From positions 1-9,185 of the forward strand of contig SBBD01000109.1 of the NCBI GenBank assembly GCA_005239845.1: a stretch of DNA of 9,185 nt, given 5' to 3'. This stretch comes from an archaeon. GTDB taxonomy: Archaea; Micrarchaeota; Micrarchaeia; Norongarragalinales; SBBD01. The notes beneath the pieces are model-generated. The model saw only the letters and a program-made list of their open reading frames with translations, was not told the DNA's origin and did not search any database. The translations under genes were made by a program, and so were the position numbers. This document shows positions 6,001 through 9,185 of the stretch, piece after piece. Within the stretch, counting starts at the first letter, position 1. Each line of letters starts with the position of its first letter.

Positions 6001-7665
6001 GGCGTTTGCAGGGTCAATTGCTCGTCAGCTTGTCCTGCCGGTCAGACATTGTGTTCCGACGGCGTTTGCAGGGTCAATTGCGCGTTAGCTTGTCCTGCCG
6101 GTCAGACATTGTGTTCGGATGGCATCTGTAGGACGAACTGTACTACAACCTGTCCTGCTGGCCAGACGTTGTGTTCGGATGGCATCTGTAGGACGAGCTG
6201 TCCGGCCGTCAACCAAGGTCTGAAGCCCGACTTGCTCGCCTCGCTTTCCGCGAACAACACGGCGCCCCGTTTCGGCGAGACCGTCTCCCTGCTCGTGGGC
6301 GCCTCCAACGGCGGCAATGGTTCCTCGAACGTTTCCTTCGTCTCCTTTTCCGCTTCCGATGGCGCTCCCCGCGTCATCCCCATTCCAGTGCTTTCCCCGG
6401 ACACGGCGGCCATTCCCGGCTCTTTCGCGTTCACGTGCGCGCAAGCCGGCCTGTTCCACTTTAATGCCACGGCCGACTACAACAACACGAACGCGGAACA
6501 CAACGAGTCCAACAACTTCGTTTCCATGCGCATGGAATGCCCTCCGGCTTCCGGCTTCAACGACACGCAAAACCAAACCAACGACCCGCGCCCCGACTTG
6601 TTCGCTTCCATCATCTTCAGTAACCGCACGCCTAAAGTAGGACAGAGCATACGCGTCTCCATCACCACGAAGAACAAGGGCCTGCAGGCAGCAAACGCTT
6701 CGGCCACGCGCTATCAAACTCCTGAAAATCCCTCCTTCATCCGCGTTCCTGCCCTGAGTGGGGGCGAGTCCTACCTCTCCTCTTACAATTACACCTGCTT
6801 GAAGGCAGGCACGTTCATCTTCAACGCCACGGCCGACTACGAGAGAGCCGTCGAGGAAGCCGACGAGGACAACGTGGCCTTTGCGCCCCTCACCTGCAGT
6901 CCCGGAAGCGGCTTTACCCCGAGCGAGGGCGCAGACTTGACGGCAAGCATTTCCTTCGAGCCCGCCTCGCTCGTGGTAGGACAGGCCGCCAAAGTAGTCG
7001 TGCTCGTCAAGAACCAGGGCATGGCGCTCGCTCTCGCTTCCAAAGCCAAGGTCAGCTTCGTGGACGGCGGCAGCGTGCCCTTGCTGGACGCCGGACAGGA
7101 ATACCGCATGGAATTCGACTACGTTTGCTCCGCTGCAGGAACCCGGTTCTTCATTGCAACGGCAGATTCAGAGAACGCGGTGCAGGAGACGAACGAGCAA
7201 AACAATGACGCCCAAGCTTCCCTGCCCTGCAACGCGCCTCCGGATACTCGGCCCGACCTCGCCATTTCCAGCGTTTCCTTTGCTAACGCCACGCTCAAAG
7301 TAGGGGAAAGCGTTGACGTCACCATCACCACCTCTTCCACTGCGCAGGCTCCCGCCTCGCTCACGCTCTTGGACTGGGAAGACGACAGCGCTTTCGTGGC
7401 CGTGCCCGCCTTTTCTTCTGCCGGCCAGTCCACGGGAACGGAAAGCGTCGTTTGCGCGCGGGCCGGCGTCCTCGCCATTACCGTGCAAGCGGATTTCAAT
7501 GATAAGGTTGAAGAAAGCAACGAGGACAACAACAAGTACGAGACCACGATTACGTGCCTTCCTTCCGGCAAGACGCCCGCGAAAACCTGTCCTCCGGGGT
7601 TCTGGAACGGCATTTGGTGCTGGTTGAAAGCAACGTATGAAGGCATCCGCAACGCGTTCCGGTAA
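3073..7665 (+). CDS. Giant secreted 12-CARDB protein with Cys-rich repeat array
   Basis: Complete 1530-residue extracellular protein starting at GTG. Residues 1-19 form a signal peptide (hydrophobic core AAFLLVFLFFAS, cleavage after VQA). CARDB-like domains lie at about 21-125, 134-239, 269-372, 393-497, 503-621, 625-737, 743-850, 857-962, 1051-1156, 1173-1275, 1286-1386 and 1393-1495. Pure PT linkers lie at 243-265 and 375-388. Four 20-residue Cys repeats occupy 967-1046, between domains 8 and 9. Every CARDB domain has one Cys after the middle strand and one at its end, usually 33 residues apart, probably a disulfide. The tail (1496-1530) has two Cys and three Trp but no membrane helix or basic anchor, unlike the two paralogues upstream. 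Domain 6 carries about eight extra residues before its acidic motif, and domain 10 has lost the NN of that motif. Many N-x-S/T sequons are present. Likely an adhesin or surface fibre; ligand unknown. Confidence 0.92.
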   Translation: MSKFAAFLLVFLFFASVQAAADLRVTQISFNDTSPVIGERVLVTVITRNYGTTIAGSSKTRLWADSTVLADFPVPYLNEGNSATNTFVFQCTTANEILFTARADYFGQVVESNEGNNANAARLTCSPGSGGPVLPDLVIENIAFNVSSVAPGHYVRVSVTTKNIGSAPSVSSTTRLIESGEPVGSSPLPSLGPLQSTTRSFDFRCTSARTLSFSATADFLSQNDESNELNNVLSRTISCTSSPTPTPTPTPTPTPTPTPTPTSTPEPQPDLIASLQFSKPSLYVGEPVSITITTTNIGGGTAPSSSTRFSYPGGGITNFPIAALEPDASSQETASFTCPYEGSFRFSVRADRSYVVAESNEDNNFQQVDMYCAVPTPTPTPTPTPTPTAGPKPDYVISSLQSNTSSPRVGERFLLTFTTRNNGAGVATTASTTRLTTPSGSSSFNVPALNPDEEAMHSFEYSCSSTTSLAFTARADYGADVVESDETNNQKSLSVSCLSPPPKPNLKTTLFVASRRYYVGTRHDLQVTTENRESGASPSSTTAVWRIDSDSGISTPVANLSVPPLSAYGAGVPLENYSAKHVLSLTCETPGLFIYESKADALREIAETNEGDNGNAFSVTCDPLPDLLISNLSFSNTSPRIGTVVVVTVSTKNNGTLDSPVSTTWLEAPFENKSLAVPSLAKNGGVSTSTYSFTCPAASTYSFRAIADYSVDAYGLAYGVMTESDETNNEASAQLSCGLYPTKPDLVTQSGVRSNDFPVVGETIRIYPAIKNIGDAPAGPSTGSLVIGSSGITLATFDVPLLNPGASANPVLEYRCASAGTFILKVFLDVYSQLDEWNEANNEYSVPVTCYSSALSKPDLIPQIAFSNPAPVLNDTVSIVVTTRNNGNASSSLSTTVLERPGASFDYFSVPSLLAGQSVSSVATFTCLQLGNFTFGARADLYNNVTEWNETNNALPQMVLQCRAPPCPAGQVRCADGVCRVNCSSACPAGQTLCSDGVCRVNCALACPAGQTLCSDGICRTNCTTTCPAGQTLCSDGICRTSCPAVNQGLKPDLLASLSANNTAPRFGETVSLLVGASNGGNGSSNVSFVSFSASDGAPRVIPIPVLSPDTAAIPGSFAFTCAQAGLFHFNATADYNNTNAEHNESNNFVSMRMECPPASGFNDTQNQTNDPRPDLFASIIFSNRTPKVGQSIRVSITTKNKGLQAANASATRYQTPENPSFIRVPALSGGESYLSSYNYTCLKAGTFIFNATADYERAVEEADEDNVAFAPLTCSPGSGFTPSEGADLTASISFEPASLVVGQAAKVVVLVKNQGMALALASKAKVSFVDGGSVPLLDAGQEYRMEFDYVCSAAGTRFFIATADSENAVQETNEQNNDAQASLPCNAPPDTRPDLAISSVSFANATLKVGESVDVTITTSSTAQAPASLTLLDWEDDSAFVAVPAFSSAGQSTGTESVVCARAGVLAITVQADFNDKVEESNEDNNKYETTITCLPSGKTPAKTCPPGFWNGIWCWLKATYEGIRNAFR
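3799..3867 (+). repeat. Pro-Thr hexanucleotide linker 1
   Basis: Eleven CCN-ACN-type hexamers (one reads TCT-ACT) plus a final Pro codon, between CARDB domains 2 and 3 of the giant protein. They encode a stiff, extended spacer. No two adjacent hexamers are identical in DNA despite identical residues. Confidence 0.9.
4195..4236 (+). repeat. Pro-Thr hexanucleotide linker 2
   Basis: Seven Pro-Thr hexamers between CARDB domains 3 and 4, again with no adjacent identical hexamers. Domain 3 is thus the only domain with a PT linker on both sides and may move independently. Confidence 0.9.
5971..6210 (+). repeat. Four tandem 60-nt Cys-rich repeats
   Basis: Four head-to-tail in-frame units start at 5971, 6031, 6091 and 6151, with exactly 60-base spacing. 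Each encodes a 20-residue module with C-x6-C-x4-C-x3-C spacing and the core CPAGQTLCSDG-[VI]-C, giving 16 cysteines. The blocks 6001-6060 and 6061-6120 differ at only four positions, so copying or homogenisation was recent, unlike the surrounding CARDB units. The pattern resembles small disulfide-knotted extracellular modules; I cannot assign a named family. Because they are coding, evenly spaced and spacer-free, they are not CRISPR. Confidence 0.93.
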
Positions 7666-7716
7666 ACCCGGCTTGAACGGTGTTCGGCCTCTTTCCTCCC
7701 TCGTGTGCCCCCCTGC

Positions 7717-7733
7717 CTTTTCTCCTTTTTTCC
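7717..7733 (+). terminator. T-rich terminator after giant CARDB gene
   Basis: CTTTTCTCCTTTTTTCC, with six consecutive T, follows about 50 bases after the stop codon and ahead of the next promoter. It fits an oligo-T archaeal terminator; no clear hairpin precedes it. Confidence 0.55.
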
Positions 7734-7744
7734 TCCTGCCAATC

Positions 7745-7759
7745 GTAAACCATATATAG
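7745..7759 (+). promoter_or_regulatory. Archaeal promoter for small membrane protein gene
   Basis: CATATATAG (7751-7759) is a good TATA box, preceded by GTAAAC, a plausible BRE. Transcription should begin near 7780, about 20 bases before ATG 7801. Confidence 0.6.
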
Positions 7760-7784
7760 TTGAACGCTCAGCAAAAAATCGTTC

Positions 7785-7792
7785 GGGGGGTG
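7785..7792 (+). promoter_or_regulatory. Ribosome binding site for ATG at 7801
   Basis: The G-rich run GGGGGGTG ends eight bases before ATG 7801. Together with the TATA box at 7751 it rules out longer in-frame starts, such as the ATG at 7705, which lies upstream of the promoter. Confidence 0.6.
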
Positions 7793-7800
7793 TTGCAGTT

Positions 7801-7938
7801 ATGGCCATCTCGTTTGCCGCGTTCACGGTCTTAATCATCGCCTACCTGCTGTTCAAGACGAACCTGAGCCCGGACCACTTGTACTGGCTCGTCGGCGGCT
7901 TTTTTCTGCTCGCCTTTCTCCAGCAAGGCATGACGTAG
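7801..7938 (+). CDS. Small protein with two predicted membrane segments
   Basis: A 45-residue protein of unknown function. Residues 3-18 (ISFAAFTVLIIAYLLF) and about 28-41 (YWLVGGFFLLAFLQ) are hydrophobic and could form a helical hairpin. They are joined by a short polar loop, KTNLSPDH. No catalytic motif or cysteine is present. It has its own TATA box, a ribosome binding site and a downstream T-run, so it is probably a separate transcript between the giant CARDB gene and the leucyl-tRNA synthetase gene. The gap of 111 bases to the synthetase, which has its own TATA-like box, argues against one operon. I do not recognise a family; homologues in related genomes would be needed to confirm it. 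Confidence 0.6.
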   Translation: MAISFAAFTVLIIAYLLFKTNLSPDHLYWLVGGFFLLAFLQQGMT

Positions 7939-7948
7939 CTACTCGGTG

Positions 7949-7976
7949 TTTTTCCAGACGCCTCTAACTTCTTTTT
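7949..7976 (+). terminator. Possible T-rich terminator after small membrane protein gene
   Basis: Two runs of five T (7949-7953 and 7972-7976) within a pyrimidine-rich stretch after the stop codon. This is a weak candidate because the runs are short. Confidence 0.35.
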
Positions 7977-8021
7977 CGAGGGGCCCCGGCGGTTTTCGCT
8001 TTGTTCTCTCGTTCGTAGCTG

Positions 8022-8030
8022 ATTTTAAAG
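8022..8030 (+). promoter_or_regulatory. Archaeal promoter for leucyl-tRNA synthetase gene
   Basis: ATTTTAAAG resembles an archaeal TATA box. Its centre lies about 24 bases before ATG 8050, so the transcript would begin at or next to the start codon. No Shine-Dalgarno-like motif is suitably placed upstream, consistent with a leaderless mRNA. Confidence 0.5.
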
Positions 8031-8049
8031 CGTTTTCGCGCCTAATGGG

Positions 8050-9185
8050 ATGCCTATGCCGAAAATTGATTTCAAAGCGCTGGAAAAGAAGTGGCAGGAG
8101 CAGTGGAAGGAAGCCAAGTGTTTCGAGGCCAACGTGGATGACGCGAAGCAGAAGTTCTTCGTCACCTTCCCCTACCCGTACGTGAACGGGGCTCCCCACG
8201 TGGGGCACAGCTACTCGTGCTTCAGGGCCGACGTTTTCGCGCGCTTCAAACGGCTGCAGGGCTACAACGTCTTGTTCCCGCAAGGCTTTCATGCCACCGG
8301 AGAACCCATTCTTGGAGCCGTCGAGCGTTTGAGGAAAGGCGACGAAAGCCAGATTAAAGGGTTTCTGGAGAGCGGCGTTTCCGAAAAGGATTTGGAAGAA
8401 TTCAAGAAAGGCCCCGAAATTGTGGCTCGCTACTGGATGCAACGATGGAAAGAAGACCTGCAGCGCGCCGGCGTCTCTATCGATTGGCGCAGAAGCTTTA
8501 TTACGACCGATTTAACACCAACCTATTCCCGCTTCATCTCGTGGCAGTACAATTCCTTGAAGAAGAAGGGCTTCATCGTGCAGGGCACGCACCCCGTCGT
8601 CTATTGCCCGCACGACCAGAGCCCCACAGGCGACCACGACCGCCTTGTCGGAGAAGGGGAAAGCCCCATCGAATACACGATAGTCAAATTCAAATTCGAA
8701 GAGGCAGGCCAAAAATTCATTTTGCCGTGCGCCACGCTTCGCCCGGAGACCGCGTATGGCGCCACCAACCTTTGGCTCAACCCCTCCGTAAAACACGTGC
8801 TGGCGAACGTGACTGAAAAAGAGGCCGAAGGCGGCGGCGAAGTATGGCTGGTTTCTGAAGCCGCCTTCGCTAAGCTCCAAGACCAGCAAAAAAAAGTTGA
8901 AAAATTAAGGGACTTCGGCGCCCCCGCCTCTCTCTTTGGGAAATATTGTCTCAACCCTGTGACAAACCAGCCGATTCCCATCCTCCCCGCCTCTTTCGTT
9001 TCCGGAGAAAACGCCACTGGCATCGTGATGAGCGTCCCCGCGCACGCCCCGTACGACTATATTGCCTTAGAACAGCTTAAGGCCGGCGTCCGCGACAGGT
9101 CCATAAAGGTGGCGGGTGACATCAACTCGTTGTTGAAAATCAAGCCGTTGGCCGTCCTTCGGCTGGAAGGCTATGGCGTGTTTCC
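8050..9185 (+). CDS. leuS: Leucyl-tRNA synthetase, archaeal type (3' partial)
   Basis: Class Ia enzyme that attaches leucine to tRNA(Leu) using ATP in the cytoplasm. The frame is open to the window end, giving 378 codons of a protein usually about 900-970 residues long in archaea. Counting from ATG 8050, the HIGH-type ATP-binding motif is HVGH at 50-53 within PYVNGAPHVGHS. GFHATGEP (79-86) and a CPHDQSPTGDHD segment (186-197) follow as in archaeal and cytosolic eukaryotic enzymes. The CP1 editing domain then begins, with the Thr-rich TLRPET (229-234), NLWLNP, and GIVMSVPAHAPYD (324-336) ending in the conserved editing Asp. The KMSKS loop and anticodon-binding part lie beyond the window. An in-frame stop at 8026 limits the start to ATG 8050 or ATG 8056; the first fits the TATA spacing better, and the protein differs by only two residues. 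Identification is by motif recognition. Confidence 0.95.
   Translation, partial: MPMPKIDFKALEKKWQEQWKEAKCFEANVDDAKQKFFVTFPYPYVNGAPHVGHSYSCFRADVFARFKRLQGYNVLFPQGFHATGEPILGAVERLRKGDESQIKGFLESGVSEKDLEEFKKGPEIVARYWMQRWKEDLQRAGVSIDWRRSFITTDLTPTYSRFISWQYNSLKKKGFIVQGTHPVVYCPHDQSPTGDHDRLVGEGESPIEYTIVKFKFEEAGQKFILPCATLRPETAYGATNLWLNPSVKHVLANVTEKEAEGGGEVWLVSEAAFAKLQDQQKKVEKLRDFGAPASLFGKYCLNPVTNQPIPILPASFVSGENATGIVMSVPAHAPYDYIALEQLKAGVRDRSIKVAGDINSLLKIKPLAVLRLEGYGVF

Larger units (their letters stand above)
3133..7557 (+). repeat. Array of 12 CARDB-domain repeats
   Basis: Repeat units encoding the domains lie at 3133-3447, 3472-3789, 3877-4188, 4249-4563, 4579-4935, 4945-5283, 5299-5622, 5641-5958, 6223-6540, 6589-6897, 6928-7230 and 7249-7557. 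They share a PDL opening, a VG-x-x-V strand, a TT-x-N-x-G turn, an F-x-C strand and a final ESNExNN-like acidic motif before the closing Cys. Units 7 and 8 share an unusual EWNE variant of that motif, suggesting they arose from one another. The copies are well diverged in DNA, so most of the array is old. Confidence 0.88.

Noticed and set aside
5971..6210. 60-nt repeats as a CRISPR or non-coding satellite
   Set aside because: The repeats are in frame, lack unique spacers and keep cysteine spacing at the protein level, so they are coding modules.
7588..7665. Archaeosortase (PGF-CTERM-like) sorting signal in the PPGFW tail
   Set aside because: A PGF-like triplet is present, but it is not followed by a hydrophobic helix and an Arg-rich end, as such signals require.
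7119..7838. Reverse-strand frame of 239 codons over the end of the giant gene and the following spacer
   Set aside because: Most of it mirrors CARDB domains 11 and 12, it has no recognisable domain, and its start would overlap the small membrane protein gene.
7939..8442. Reverse-strand frame of 167 codons opposite the leucyl-tRNA synthetase start
   Set aside because: The + strand carries unmistakable synthetase motifs over the same bases.
8599..8640. Loss of zinc-binding cysteines in the CPHDQSPTGDHD segment of the synthetase
   Set aside because: From memory of the family, archaeal and cytosolic eukaryotic enzymes often have CPKD-type or Cys-free versions here, so it is not clearly abnormal.

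Overview
The window looks archaeal. The last gene encodes the archaeal/eukaryotic type of leucyl-tRNA synthetase. The gaps between genes carry TATA-like boxes, T-rich pyrimidine tracts suited to archaeal termination, and GGTG-type ribosome binding sites. The other large genes encode secreted proteins built from CARDB (PF07705-like) domains joined by Pro-Thr linkers, a style common in archaeal and DPANN surface proteins. The exact lineage cannot be fixed from this sequence. All genes lie on the + strand.

Layout. (1) 1-1566 is the 3' part of a surface protein gene: three CARDB domains, a (PTPTPNATT)-type linker, a helical stalk, one C-terminal membrane anchor and a basic tail. (2) 1567-1834 is a strongly pyrimidine-rich spacer holding a terminator and then a promoter. 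(3) 1835-2890 encodes a complete 351-residue paralogue: signal peptide, two CARDB domains, Pro/Thr/Ser linker, and the same anchor and RWKKR tail. (4) 2891-3072 is an intergenic region with an imperfect 32-bp direct repeat, each copy followed by a TATA-like box. (5) 3073-7665 encodes a 1530-residue secreted protein with 12 CARDB domains, two PT linkers, an array of four 20-residue Cys-rich repeats, and an aromatic tail with no membrane helix. (6) 7801-7938 encodes a 45-residue protein with two predicted membrane segments and its own promoter. (7) 8050-9185 is the 5' part of the leucyl-tRNA synthetase gene, apparently transcribed with little or no leader.

How the genes fit together. The three CARDB genes form a tandem paralogue cluster of probable cell-surface or adhesion proteins. 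Two are membrane-anchored. The very large one is secreted or held at the surface another way. All 17 CARDB domains carry the same cysteine pair, normally C-x33-C, which suggests disulfide-stabilised extracellular repeats. Each gene after the first appears to have its own promoter, so this is a neighbourhood rather than one operon. The small membrane protein and the synthetase show no visible functional link to the surface genes.

The most unusual elements are the Cys-rich 60-nt repeat array inside the giant protein, its unanchored tryptophan-rich C-terminus, and the duplicated promoter region in front of it. Nothing in the window identifies a defence system, a CRISPR array, a mobile element or an RNA gene.
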